From the IMG/VR virus record IMGVR_UViG_3300046692_000149, positions 1 through 54,506 of that record: 54,506 bases of DNA; one strand, given 5' to 3'. Both the position numbers and the translations under genes were made by a program. Origin of the DNA: a virus. Below, piece by piece: positions 36,271-44,935 of this stretch (positions within the stretch are counted from its first letter, which is position 1; each line of letters opens with the position of its first letter). The notes beneath the pieces were generated by a model, which made no database searches, was not told the DNA's origin, and worked only from the letters and a program-made list of their open reading frames with translations.

Positions 36271-37689
36271 ATGGATCAGCAGCCAAACGTCCGCACTCGC
36301 TCGAAGGCGGCCGAGAAGATGGCCGCGAACTGGCCGCTTATCGCCGATCTGCTGGGCGGAACCTCTGCCATGCGGGCGGCTGGCAAGACTCGGCTGCCCC
36401 AATGGCCGAACGAGACAGCCGACGCCTACGCCAGCCGCCTCGCCACGGCGACGCTGTTCCCGGCGTTTGCGCGTACGGTCGAGGTGCTGTCCGGCAAGCC
36501 GTTTTCGAAGCCGATCACCATCGGGGACGACGTGCCTGCGCGCCTCAAGACGTGGTGCGACAACATCGACCTCCAGGGCCGGAACTTGCATACCTTTGCT
36601 GCCGCCTCGTTCACGGACGCGCTCGCTGACGGTATCGCGGGGATTCTCGTGGACTTCCCGCGCGTCGAAGGCGTGAAGACCATGGCGGACGAGGAAAAGG
36701 TCGGTGCCAGGCCGTACTTCGTGCAGATCAAGTACGGAAACGTCCTTGGGTGGAAGTCGGAGCGCATCAATGGCGTCGAGACGCTGACGCAGCTCCGCTT
36801 GCTGGAGTGCGCGGTCGAGCCGGACGGCGAGTTTCACGAGAAGGAAATCGAGCAGGTCCGTGTGCTTACCCCGGGGAAGTGGGAGATCTGGCGCGAGGTG
36901 GAGACTGGCGAGGGCCGCAAAGAGTGGCAGAAGCGCGCCGAGGGCGTCACGACGCTCAAGAAGATCCCATTTGTGCCCGTCTACGGCAAGCGCACGGGAT
37001 TCATGACAGGCACGCCGCCGCTGCTCGAACTTGCGCACATGAACGTCGAGCACTGGCAGTCGAAAAGCGACCAGCAGACCATTCTGCACGTCGCCCGAGT
37101 GCCGATCTTGTTCGCCAGGAACCTGGACGTCGACGAAGACGGGAACGCCAAGCTGGTGGTAGGGGCTTCGTCCGCCGTCACCAGCAGTGACGAGCATGGT
37201 GACCTGAAGTACGTCGAGCACACCGGGAAGGCCATCGAGGCCGGCCGGTTGTCTCTGCAGGATCTCGAACACATGATGCGCCAGATCGGCGCGGAATTGC
37301 TCGTGATCAAGCCCGGCAACACGACGATCACGCAGACCGAGGCCGACAACGAGCCCGCCATGTGCGCGCTGCAGCGGATCACCGAGGATCAGGAAGACGC
37401 CATCGATGCCGCACTACAGCTTATGGCTGAGTGGGTGCGCGAGTCGACCGGTGGTCACGTCCAACTCTTCAAAGACTTCGGGGTCACCTCGCTGGCTGAG
37501 GCATCGCTCGAACTGCTGTTTGAAATGAACGTCGCCGGAACGCTCTCGGATGAGACGCTGTTCGACGAGGCGCAGCGCCGCGGGGTGATCAGCCCCGAGC
37601 GCAAGTGGGACGAAGAGAAGGCGCGGATCAAGCAGAACGCGCCGAAGCAGGCGCCAGTCGCCAAACCGAGCAACCCGGCCGCAGCCTAA
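36271..37689 (+). CDS. Portal protein (DUF4055 family)
   Basis: A 472-aa protein. It has the DUF4055 outline: WPNETADAYASRLATATLFPAF near residue 45, a central KKIPFVPVYGKRTG, PLLELAHMNVEHWQSKSDQQ and a long C-terminal helix. It forms the ring through which DNA enters the head and where the tail attaches. No Mu-F-like minor head protein follows, unlike in many relatives. Its stop codon lies inside a terminator hairpin. Confidence 0.88.
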   Translation: MDQQPNVRTRSKAAEKMAANWPLIADLLGGTSAMRAAGKTRLPQWPNETADAYASRLATATLFPAFARTVEVLSGKPFSKPITIGDDVPARLKTWCDNIDLQGRNLHTFAAASFTDALADGIAGILVDFPRVEGVKTMADEEKVGARPYFVQIKYGNVLGWKSERINGVETLTQLRLLECAVEPDGEFHEKEIEQVRVLTPGKWEIWREVETGEGRKEWQKRAEGVTTLKKIPFVPVYGKRTGFMTGTPPLLELAHMNVEHWQSKSDQQTILHVARVPILFARNLDVDEDGNAKLVVGASSAVTSSDEHGDLKYVEHTGKAIEAGRLSLQDLEHMMRQIGAELLVIKPGNTTITQTEADNEPAMCALQRITEDQEDAIDAALQLMAEWVRESTGGHVQLFKDFGVTSLAEASLELLFEMNVAGTLSDETLFDEAQRRGVISPERKWDEEKARIKQNAPKQAPVAKPSNPAAA

Positions 37690-37709
37690 ACCCTGCGGCC
37701 TTTTTCTTT
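37677..37709 (+). terminator. Terminator overlapping the portal stop codon
   Basis: GGCCGCAG/CTGCGGCC is an 8-bp perfect stem with an 8-base loop that contains the portal stop codon (TAA), followed by TTTTTCTTT. It probably reduces read-through from portal to scaffold or protects mRNA ends. Confidence 0.7.
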
Positions 37710-37789
37710 GCCTGCGCAGCGGACGCTGCGGGGCGCAACGCGGCGGATGCCGTATAGCAATCAAGGGCGGATGCCCGAGGAAAGCCAAC

Positions 37790-38575
37790 ATGCCATTCAA
37801 GTACGACGCCGACGGCAACATCGCAGTTCAGGAAGTCAACGGCCAGAAACTCCCCATTTTCGTCAACGCTGAGGGCAAAGAAGCGCCTTTCGACGGTGAC
37901 AGCACGGTAGCGACCATCTCTCGCCTCAATGGCGAGGCGAAGGGGCACCGTGAGCGCGCGGAGAAGGCTGAAGGCGCACTGAAAACCTTCGAAGGCATCA
38001 CCGACCCGGCAGCGGCCATCAAGGCGCTGAACACGGTGAAGAACCTGGACGACAAAAAGCTGGTGGACGCCGGTGAAGTCGAGCGGGTGAAGGCCGAAGC
38101 GATCAAGTCGGTGGAGGAAAAGTACGCCCCCGTCGTGAAGAAGGCCGGCGACCTTGAGGCTCAACTGAACGACCACCTCATCGGTGGCGCGTTCTCTCGC
38201 TCCAAGTTCATCGCCGAAAAATTTGCCGCCGAAGGCCCGGCCGGCGTGGAGATCGCTCAAGCGCTCTTCGCGAGCCGGTTCAAGGTCGAGGACGGCAAGG
38301 TCGTTGCCTACGACGCGAACGGCGGCAAGGTCTACTCGCGCACCAGGCATGGCGAACTCGCCAACGCCGAGGAAGCGATCGAGATCATGGTCGATTCGTA
38401 CCCCCACAAGGCGCACATCCTGAAAGGGACGGGTGCCAACGGCGGCGGGGCGCAAGGCGGCGGAAATGGTGGCAATGGCGGCAAGCGCACGCTTTCGCGT
38501 GAGCAGTTCTCTGCGCTGGACCCGGTCGAACAGGCCAAGTACGCGCGAGATCCCAACGTGACATTCACGGACTAA
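37790..38575 (+). CDS. Head scaffolding-type protein (DUF6651-like)
   Basis: A 261-aa protein. A short N-terminal strand region leads to a long charged helix (HRERAEKAEGALKTFEG; VERVKAEAIKSVEEKYAPVVKKAGDLEAQL), then a Gly-rich linker (GGGAQGGGNGGNGGK) and a C-terminal coat-binding-like helix (LSREQFSALDPVEQAKYA). It is the usual scaffold shape, directly before the coat gene. Confidence 0.8.
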   Translation: MPFKYDADGNIAVQEVNGQKLPIFVNAEGKEAPFDGDSTVATISRLNGEAKGHRERAEKAEGALKTFEGITDPAAAIKALNTVKNLDDKKLVDAGEVERVKAEAIKSVEEKYAPVVKKAGDLEAQLNDHLIGGAFSRSKFIAEKFAAEGPAGVEIAQALFASRFKVEDGKVVAYDANGGKVYSRTRHGELANAEEAIEIMVDSYPHKAHILKGTGANGGGAQGGGNGGNGGKRTLSREQFSALDPVEQAKYARDPNVTFTD

Positions 38576-38597
38576 AACGTCCGCCCAAGCAATCCAA

Positions 38598-38624
38598 GGC
38601 CGCCTCGAGCGGCCGTTTTCTTTT
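38598..38624 (+). terminator. Terminator between scaffold and coat genes
   Basis: GGCCGC-CTCGA-GCGGCC followed by GTTTTCTTTT. A hairpin with a T-rich tail placed before a highly expressed coat gene. Confidence 0.7.
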
Positions 38625-38638
38625 GAGGGTCTACCCAA

Positions 38639-39949
38639 ATGAAGAGCACTTTCTCGAAGCTGCGCGTGTTCGCGCTGGCAGCGGTGGCATTCGTCGTCGC
38701 CCTGTACCCCATGGCCACCGTGGCGAAGGTCGCCGGCCGCATGTTCGAACTGATGCAGGAGGTGGTGACGCGCCCCACCCAGTACGGCGTGGCCGCGGCC
38801 AACACCCTGACGGGCCTGATCCCGACCATCTACAACGCGCTGGACGTCGTCTCGCGTGAACTGGTGGGCCTGATCCCCGCGGTGTCGTCCGACATGACCT
38901 ACGAACGCGCGGCGGTCGGCCAGACCGTCACCTCGCCGGTCGCGCCGGTGGCGACGGCATCGGACATCGCGCCGGCCGTGACTCCGCCGAATGACGGTGA
39001 CCAGACCATCGGCACCACCTCGATGACCATCACGAAGTCCCGCCGCGTGCCGATCCGCTGGAACGGAGAGGAAAAGAAGGGGCTGGACAACAATGGCGCC
39101 AGCTTCAACGTCATCCTCCGAGACCAGTTCGCCCAAGGCATGCGCACGCTGGTGAACGAGGTCGAAGCCGACCTGGCCGCCCTGCACGTGTTCGCGTCCC
39201 GCGCCTACGGGACCGCCGGCACCACCCCGTTCGCAACGAATCTGTCGGACACCGCCCAGGTTCGCAAGATCCTGGCGGACAACGGCGCTCCGATGAGCGA
39301 CCTGCAGTGCGTCTTCGACACCTCGGCCGGCGCCAACATGCGTACGCTGACCCAACTGACCAAGGCAAACGAGGCTGCTGACACCAGCCTGCTGCGTCGT
39401 GGCGTCCTGCTGGATGTGCACGGCTTCGCCCTCCGGGAGTCGGCGCAGATCAAGACCGCAACGGCCGGCACCGGCGCAGCCGCAACGACCAACGCGGCCG
39501 GCTACGCCGTGGGCGCGACTGTGATCACCCTCGCCTCGGCTGGCACCGGAACGGTTGTGACCGGTGACGTGATCTCGTTCGCTGGCGACACGAACAAGTA
39601 CCTGATCGCGGCGGGCGACGCGGACGTTTCGAACGGCGGGACGATCACGCTGGCCGCTCCCGGCCTGCGCAAGGCAATCCCGGCGTCGGCGACCGCAATC
39701 ACCCTCGTGGCGGCGTCGGCCCGCAACATGGCCTTCGCCCGTTCGGCGATCGCCCTCGCCACCCGTGCCCCGGCACTGCCGAAGGGCGGCGACAGCGCTG
39801 TGGACCGCCAGATCATCACCGATCCGGTGAGCGGCCTGTCGTTCGAGGTGTCGCTGTACGCCCAGTACCGCCAGATGCAGTACGAAATCGCCCTCGCATG
39901 GGGTGTGGCGGCGCTCAAGCGCGAGCACATCGCGCTGCTGCTGGGCTAA
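38639..39949 (+). CDS. Major capsid (coat) protein, P22-type, with hydrophobic N-terminal extension
   Basis: A 436-aa protein. The core begins at about residue 50 with ANTLTGLIPTIYNALDVVSR and ELVGLIPAVSSD, the start of P22 gp5-family coat proteins, and includes an inserted domain (about 275-360). The first about 45 residues are unexpected: a basic start and a hydrophobic run (FALAAVAFVVALYPMAT) that reads like a signal peptide. GAGGG precedes the first ATG; internal ATGs at 38741 and 38753 would remove this part. Confidence 0.88.
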   Translation: MKSTFSKLRVFALAAVAFVVALYPMATVAKVAGRMFELMQEVVTRPTQYGVAAANTLTGLIPTIYNALDVVSRELVGLIPAVSSDMTYERAAVGQTVTSPVAPVATASDIAPAVTPPNDGDQTIGTTSMTITKSRRVPIRWNGEEKKGLDNNGASFNVILRDQFAQGMRTLVNEVEADLAALHVFASRAYGTAGTTPFATNLSDTAQVRKILADNGAPMSDLQCVFDTSAGANMRTLTQLTKANEAADTSLLRRGVLLDVHGFALRESAQIKTATAGTGAAATTNAAGYAVGATVITLASAGTGTVVTGDVISFAGDTNKYLIAAGDADVSNGGTITLAAPGLRKAIPASATAITLVAASARNMAFARSAIALATRAPALPKGGDSAVDRQIITDPVSGLSFEVSLYAQYRQMQYEIALAWGVAALKREHIALLLG

Positions 39950-40005
39950 TCGCCCGTCTGTCCCGGGGCTTCGGCCCCGGGGCTGTCCGACACACTGGAG
40001 GAAAG

Positions 40006-40242
40006 ATGAAGACCATCAAAGTACAGCCGTGGGGCGAGGATCAGGGCGATTTCGTGCTGATCAACGAGGAAGACTTCGACGAAAGCGTGCACAAGAGGTT
40101 CGACGCCGACGCCAAGAAGGCGGACAAGGTGCCCGGCATCGCTGATCTGCGAGCCGCGCTGACCGAAAAGGGGATCGAATTCCCCACCGACGCCAAGAAG
40201 GCGGACCTCCAGGCCCTGCTGGACGCCTCGATCGAGGGGTAA
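40006..40242 (+). CDS. Small head protein with HeH/SAP-like motif
   Basis: A 78-aa protein with GGAGG upstream. The C-terminal 35 residues (GIADLRAALTEKGIEFPTDA, then KKADLQALLDA) form a helix-extended-helix motif that in phages often occurs next to coat genes and may bind nucleic acid. A GC-only hairpin (CCCGGGG-CTTCGG-CCCCGGG, 39962-39981) precedes the gene. Confidence 0.7.
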   Translation: MKTIKVQPWGEDQGDFVLINEEDFDESVHKRFDADAKKADKVPGIADLRAALTEKGIEFPTDAKKADLQALLDASIEG

Positions 40243-40245
40243 TCC

Positions 40246-40638
40246 ATGCTGACGGATGCGCAGATGGTGGATGTTCGGCGCTACGCCGGGTACTCGCTGG
40301 TTGGCGACACTGCGGTGGACGACTACCGAGACCTCGCATGGGGTTGGGTCGCGCCGGCCCTGTGGCAGACGCTGGATCACCGCCTGCGCAACCTTCGGCC
40401 GGACGAGGAAACGGTCCTCGCGAACTTCCTGACCACGCTGGCCACGCTTGAGAAGGCCATTACGGACGCCAGCGAGAACCTCGATACCGACGAAGCGGCC
40501 GTGTGGAAGCACAACCGCAATGAAGTCCGGGATCGGACCAAGCTTTACAACCAGCAGCGCCGCCAGCTTTGCTCCTTCATCGGGATACCGCCTGGTGAGG
40601 GGCTGGGCCCTGGCGGTGTGTGCGTCGGACGATCGTGA
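40246..40638 (+). CDS. Head-tail connector-like protein
   Basis: A 130-aa protein, mostly helical (VDVRRYAGYSLVGDTAVDDY; TLATLEKAITDASENL). The ATG follows the previous stop by 3 bp. Size, helical content and position between coat and tail genes fit a head-tail adaptor. No specific family is recognised. Confidence 0.6.
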   Translation: MLTDAQMVDVRRYAGYSLVGDTAVDDYRDLAWGWVAPALWQTLDHRLRNLRPDEETVLANFLTTLATLEKAITDASENLDTDEAAVWKHNRNEVRDRTKLYNQQRRQLCSFIGIPPGEGLGPGGVCVGRS

Positions 40639-40639
40639 A

Positions 40640-41293
40640 ATGGACGCCGCCAAGCTACAGGGCAAGATCTACGCTGGCTACGCCAAGGCCGCCAAGCGGA
40701 TCGGCTACGTCTACGACGTCTACCGGCCAGCGACTGCTGCCGATCCGCTGACCGCCAAGGTCGCGAGCCTGAATGCGGCGTTTTCGGCGCAGGAATGGTC
40801 GTTCACACGGCCCGGATTGCCCGAGAAGCCCTACTGGTACTGCCTGATCGATGGTCGGGAGACCCAGATCGGGGACTACCTGGTCCGCGGGTCGAGCGTC
40901 TACTTCGTGGGCGGCATGCAGGACCAACTGCCGATCTTGACCATCGAATGCAACCGGCGGATCTGGGTGACGCGGCCGCCGGCCAGTGACGCGGTGGGCA
41001 ATGTCGGCTATTCCGGGGTCTGTGCTGGCGACGACGAATACGTCATTGGCTCGCCGGGCGGCGTCGGCGGCTGGCCATGCGCGGAACTGTTTGGCGGCAA
41101 GACCCGAACACACGCCGAGCTGCCGGCATCCGGCGATGAACACGGCTTCCGGATCTGGCTGCCGGTCAGCGTGCCGATCGTTATCGCTTCCGGGGACATC
41201 GTGATCGATGACCTCGGCCGGCGCTTCAGCGTCGGCGGGGCCGAGCGCTCTGAACAGATGTGGCGGCTCGATCTAACCGAGGTGCACGCGTAA
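40640..41293 (+). CDS. Structural protein of the head-tail/neck region
   Basis: A 217-aa protein starting MDAAKLQGKIYAGYAKAAKR, 1 bp after the previous stop. An N-terminal helix is followed by a beta-rich domain (PYWYCLIDGRETQIGDYLVRG; IWLPVSVPIVIASGD). This resembles neck or head-closure proteins encoded before tail genes. The assignment rests on position. Confidence 0.6.
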   Translation: MDAAKLQGKIYAGYAKAAKRIGYVYDVYRPATAADPLTAKVASLNAAFSAQEWSFTRPGLPEKPYWYCLIDGRETQIGDYLVRGSSVYFVGGMQDQLPILTIECNRRIWVTRPPASDAVGNVGYSGVCAGDDEYVIGSPGGVGGWPCAELFGGKTRTHAELPASGDEHGFRIWLPVSVPIVIASGDIVIDDLGRRFSVGGAERSEQMWRLDLTEVHA

Positions 41294-42129
41294 TGGCCGG
41301 CCTAGCTGATGTATCCAATGCGCTGGTCGCGCTCATCGCCCAGATCATCTACCCGCACGGGACCGGCCAGCCGTCCATCACCGGGAAGCCTGTCAAGGTC
41401 TACGGCGGATGGCCGACGACAACCGTCCTGATGGCTGACCTGAAGGACGGCAAGGCGCATGTCTCGGTGTTCCCGACCACGGAGAAGGTGGTCGACACGG
41501 CGGTTTCTGACTGGCGGGAGATGACGGCGCCGACCAACACGCTGACGCTCACCCTGGCGGGCCAGGCTGTGACGGTAGGGGGAGCGGTCAGCACGCCGCA
41601 GAACGCAGCACTAGTGGTGGACGGCAAAGGCTACGTGTACGGCGTACAGGCCGGGGACACGCTGACCTCAATCGCCACCGCGCTCGCCGCTCTGGTGGCG
41701 GTTGACCAGCCGGCCACGTCCGCCGGTGCGGTCGCGACGATCCCGGGCGCAAAAGCCATCTCGCCGCGTGTCGGCGGGGCTGGCACGAGCCTACGGGAAC
41801 TGCGCCGGCAAGAACGCTATTTCCAGATCACCGTTTGGGCGAACTGCTTTGACGCGCGCGAGCCGCTGGCCGATGCGCTCGACGCGGCGCTGTCCGGGAC
41901 GTTCCATCTGGCGCTGCCTGACGGAATGTTGGCTGACCTTCGCTACAAGGCCAGCCACCAGGACGACAGCGGCCAGAAGGAAAGCGTCTACCGGCGCGAC
42001 CTGATCTACGCCGTCGAGTTTTCGACGACGCAGACGCGCACGGATGCGCAGATTACGGTCACCGAGACCAACGTCAGCGCCGGCCCGTCTCTCGAAGCGC
42101 AGTTCCCGATCGCAACCATTGTGGAGTGA
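41293..42129 (+). CDS. Tail completion/neck-type structural protein
   Basis: A 278-aa protein whose ATG overlaps the previous stop (TAATG). A helical N-terminus (LADVSNALVALIAQIIYPHG) precedes a long beta-rich body and a C-terminal block (ERYFQITVWANCFDAREPLA) that recalls tail-terminator or minor tail proteins. It lies just before the sheath genes. Confidence 0.6.
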   Translation: MAGLADVSNALVALIAQIIYPHGTGQPSITGKPVKVYGGWPTTTVLMADLKDGKAHVSVFPTTEKVVDTAVSDWREMTAPTNTLTLTLAGQAVTVGGAVSTPQNAALVVDGKGYVYGVQAGDTLTSIATALAALVAVDQPATSAGAVATIPGAKAISPRVGGAGTSLRELRRQERYFQITVWANCFDAREPLADALDAALSGTFHLALPDGMLADLRYKASHQDDSGQKESVYRRDLIYAVEFSTTQTRTDAQITVTETNVSAGPSLEAQFPIATIVE

Positions 42130-42132
42130 ACC

Positions 42133-42279
42133 ATGAAGCTGATTGTCACCACGCCCTTCGGCGGCCACCAAGTCGGGGACGAGATCACCGACGAAAAGGA
42201 AGTCGCTGCGGTGCTGGCCTGTGAACAGGCCGCATACGTGACCAAGGTCGCGACGGACCCGCCTCCGACGAAGAAGTAA
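42133..42279 (+). CDS. Small hypothetical tail-region protein
   Basis: A 48-aa protein (MKLIVTTPFGGHQVGDEIT...AAVLACEQAAYVTKVA). It has the outline of small phage proteins of about 50 residues between head and sheath genes: a short beta start and one helix. It starts 3 bp after the previous stop and is followed by tandem terminator hairpins. Confidence 0.65.
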   Translation: MKLIVTTPFGGHQVGDEITDEKEVAAVLACEQAAYVTKVATDPPPTKK

Positions 42280-42290
42280 CCACGAGATCT

Positions 42291-42345
42291 GCCGCCTTCG
42301 GGCGGCTTTGTTCATTTTTGGGCTGCCTCCGGGCGGCCTTTTTCG
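42291..42345 (+). terminator. Tandem terminator hairpins before the sheath gene
   Basis: Hairpin 1 is GCCGCC-TTCG-GGCGGC (42291-42306) followed by a T-rich run. Hairpin 2 pairs GGCTGCC with GGGCGGCC (42321-42338) and is followed by TTTTT. Two in a row should tune expression between neck and tail genes. Confidence 0.7.
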
Positions 42346-42360
42346 TTTCCGGAGGCGCAA

Positions 42361-43893
42361 ATGCCGATTGTCCAGCAGGGCAGCATCAATACGACGGCCC
42401 TCATCGTTCCCGATCTCTACGTCCAGATCGTCCCGCCGCAGGTGACGCTGCTCAATGGCGTGCCGACCAACATTCTGGGCGTTGTGGGTACTGCCCAATG
42501 GGGCCCGACGAACTCGGCGACCATCATTGGCGACATGGCTGCCTACGCGCGCACGTTCGGCTCGGTCATGAACCGCAAGTACGACATGGGCACGGCCGTT
42601 GCCGCTGCCGTGATCAACGGGGCGAACAACTTCCGTTGCGTGCGCGTCTCCGACGGCACCGACGTCGCCGCCACCGCCTCAGTGCAGACCAACTGCTTGA
42701 CGCTGACCGGCAAGTACACCGGCACGCTGGGCAACACGATCGTCGTGTCGCTCGCAGCCGGCTCTGCCGCCAACACCTGGAAGGTGACCGTCGCCGGTCC
42801 GACCCTGGCACCCGAGGTCTTCGACAACATCGGCGCCGGCCTCACCGGTAACGCCCTGTGGGTGGCCATCGCCGCCGCGATCAACAACGGCAACAGCATC
42901 CAGCGCGGGGCGTCCCAGATCATCACGGCGACCGCCGGCGCGGGCGTAGCCGCTCCGACCGCCGCCAGCTTCACGCTCACCGGCGGTACCGATGGCGCCG
43001 CGACCATCACCGGCACCGTACTGGTCGGCCAGGACACCGTGCCGCGCAAGGGCATGTACGCGCTGCGCAATCAAGGTGTCTCGATCGCCATGCTGGCGGA
43101 CTGCGACGACACCACGACGTTCACGACGCAGTCGGCATTCGGCCTGTCCGAGGGCATCTACATGATCGGCACGGGGCCGGCCGGCGACACGATTGCCAAT
43201 GCGGTGACCGTGAAGGCGACGGCTGGCATCGACACCTACGCGTTCAAGTGGATGTTTGGCGACTGGGTGTGGTTCCTGGACACGGCCAACGGCGTGACGC
43301 GCCTGATTTCGCCGCAGGGATTCGTGGCGGGCCTCCTGGCCAACCTCTCGCCCGAGCAAAGCAGCCTCAACAAGCAGCTTTTCGGCGTGGTCGGCACCCA
43401 GAAGTCCTACGCCAACCAGACGTACAGCTCGGCGGAACTGCAGGCGCTGGCTCAGGCAGGGTACGACGTCATCACGAACCCGGTGCCGGGCGGCAACTAC
43501 TTCGGCTGCCGGATCGGTCACAACACGAGTTCCAACTCGCTGACCTACGGGGACAACTACACCCGGATGACGAACTACATCGCCAGCACGATCAACGCTG
43601 GCATGGGCAAGTACGTCGGCCAGTTGCAGTCGGTTTCCAAGCGCCAGCAGGCGTCGGCGACGCTTTCGAGCTTCCTCTCCTCGATGGAGCAGCAAGGGAT
43701 GATCGGCGCCGTCAACGGCGGTCCGGCGTTCTCGGTGCAGATCGATGCCGCCAACAACCCGATCAACCGCGTCGCGCTCGGCTACATGCAGGCGGACGTG
43801 AAGGTGATCTACCTGTCGGTCATCGAAAAGTTCCTCGTCAACGTCGAGGGCTCGCAGGCCACGGTCGTGCGGTCGTCGACCACCGCGCAGTAA
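42361..43893 (+). CDS. Tail sheath protein
   Basis: A 510-aa protein with GGAGG upstream. The N-terminus (TTALIVPDLYVQIVPPQ...LGVVGTAQWGPTN) and C-terminus (RVALGYMQADVKVIYLSVIEKFLVNVEGSQ) match Mu/P2-type contractile sheath proteins; the C-terminal strand and helix make the inter-subunit handshake. It forms the contractile tube and sets the myovirus class. A GC hairpin (43904-43922) follows. Confidence 0.9.
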   Translation: MPIVQQGSINTTALIVPDLYVQIVPPQVTLLNGVPTNILGVVGTAQWGPTNSATIIGDMAAYARTFGSVMNRKYDMGTAVAAAVINGANNFRCVRVSDGTDVAATASVQTNCLTLTGKYTGTLGNTIVVSLAAGSAANTWKVTVAGPTLAPEVFDNIGAGLTGNALWVAIAAAINNGNSIQRGASQIITATAGAGVAAPTAASFTLTGGTDGAATITGTVLVGQDTVPRKGMYALRNQGVSIAMLADCDDTTTFTTQSAFGLSEGIYMIGTGPAGDTIANAVTVKATAGIDTYAFKWMFGDWVWFLDTANGVTRLISPQGFVAGLLANLSPEQSSLNKQLFGVVGTQKSYANQTYSSAELQALAQAGYDVITNPVPGGNYFGCRIGHNTSSNSLTYGDNYTRMTNYIASTINAGMGKYVGQLQSVSKRQQASATLSSFLSSMEQQGMIGAVNGGPAFSVQIDAANNPINRVALGYMQADVKVIYLSVIEKFLVNVEGSQATVVRSSTTAQ

Positions 43894-43944
43894 CCAACGA
43901 GACGCCCGGCAGAGCGCCGGGCCCACGTCTTTCAGGAGAAATCC

Positions 43945-44376
43945 ATGCCACAAAATGGCTATTCCGTCGGGCGCGACGTCACGCTGGTACTGCAAACGTC
44001 CACCGGCCCGCTGTCGATTCCCAAGATCACCAACTTCACCCGCAAGCAAGACGCCACCGTCGAGCGGGTGAAACGGATCGACGGCATCACCGAAACGCTG
44101 CGCTTCTTTGATGGCTGGTCGGGCTCGCTCCAGGCAAAGCGCAATGGCCCCGAAATCGACCGCTACTTCGGCACCCTCGAAGACAACTACTACTCCGGCC
44201 TGACCGAGGTTCCGGCGCAGATCTTCGAGACGGTCCAGGAACCCAACGGGGCGATCTCCCAGTTCCGCTACGACGGCGTGATGCTGACGCTCGAGAACGC
44301 CGGCGACGTGGTCGGCGATGCGTCGATCGCGCTCTCCCTCAGCTTTACCGCGACCCGCCGTCGCGTCGTTTCCTAA
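43945..44376 (+). CDS. Tail tube protein
   Basis: A 143-aa protein with AGGAG upstream, directly after the sheath. It is beta-rich with a KITNFTRKQDATVERVKRID loop and a FRYDGVMLTLENAGDV segment, the shape of Mu-like tube proteins. It builds the inner tube under the sheath. Confidence 0.82.
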   Translation: MPQNGYSVGRDVTLVLQTSTGPLSIPKITNFTRKQDATVERVKRIDGITETLRFFDGWSGSLQAKRNGPEIDRYFGTLEDNYYSGLTEVPAQIFETVQEPNGAISQFRYDGVMLTLENAGDVVGDASIALSLSFTATRRRVVS

Positions 44377-44381
44377 AGGCT

Positions 44382-44759
44382 ATGACCAAAGTCACCATTA
44401 CCGAATCCGGCACGACGGCTTCCGCCCAGATCATCGCCGCAGCTAATGCCACCTTCGATGAGAAGGACGCCCGGGGGCGGACGCTGACCATGAAGAAGCC
44501 GGCGCTGCTGTCGCAGTTCCGGCTGACCGAGGCCATGGGCCCGGAAGCTGCCGAAAACGGAGCCTACCGTGCGATGTGCATGCCGCTGATGTGGCTGACG
44601 GCAATCGACGGCGAGCCGGTCAATCTGCCGACGACGAAGCTGGAGATTGAAGCGATGATCCAGCGCCTGGACGAGGACGGCTTCACTGCCATCCAGACCG
44701 GCATCTACAAGCACAACGAGGCGGCGGCGAAGGCTTCGATCGAATCGGCAAAAAACTAG
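44382..44759 (+). CDS. Tail assembly chaperone (gpG-like), short form
   Basis: A 125-aa protein between the tube and tape-measure genes. It contains LSQFRLTEAMG...YRAMCMPLMWLTAIDGEPV and a helical C-terminus. It is the short product; ribosomes that slip at 44750-44756 make the longer G-T form. Such pairs hold the tape measure during tail assembly. Confidence 0.8.
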   Translation: MTKVTITESGTTASAQIIAAANATFDEKDARGRTLTMKKPALLSQFRLTEAMGPEAAENGAYRAMCMPLMWLTAIDGEPVNLPTTKLEIEAMIQRLDEDGFTAIQTGIYKHNEAAAKASIESAKN

Positions 44760-44935
44760 CGCAGGCTGCGGAGTTCCGCCGCGCGCTCTGGCTGGTGAAG
44801 AACAACGTCCCCTTTGACGTCGCTTTCGCCATGCCAGAGCACATGCGCTTCGCGGCCGCGGTGGTCATGAGCGAGCACGAGGGGGCCGAGTTTGACTGGA
44901 ATGCCCTCGCATTCAAGGATCCACCGAGGCCATGA
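44382..44935 (+). CDS. Tail assembly chaperone G-T fusion made by -1 frameshift
   Basis: Translation in frame 0 to 44756, then re-reading base 44756 in the -1 frame, gives 184 residues: the 125-aa G part plus 59 residues beginning LAQAAEFRRALWLVKNNVPF and ending WNALAFKDPPRP. The T part has no good start of its own and ends where the next gene begins (ATGA). This is the lambda-style arrangement conserved among long-tailed phages. Confidence 0.85.
44750..44756 (+). promoter_or_regulatory. Programmed -1 ribosomal frameshift site
   Basis: A AAA AAC is a canonical X-XXY-YYZ slippery heptamer in frame 0, with the stop codon TAG immediately after it (44757-44759). It joins the tail chaperone G and T segments. 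Confidence 0.88.

Noticed and set aside
35962-37272. Minus-strand 436-codon frame opposite terminase and portal
   Set aside because: Composition and position show that it is the complement of real genes.
37628-39928. Very long minus-strand open frame (766 codons) opposite scaffold and coat genes
   Set aside because: It is antisense to clear structural genes, has Arg/His/Gly-rich composition typical of GC-rich shadow frames, and has no start signal or motif.
42679-44049. Minus-strand 456-codon frame opposite the sheath gene
   Set aside because: Shadow of the sheath coding strand in GC-rich DNA; no ribosome site and no recognisable domain.
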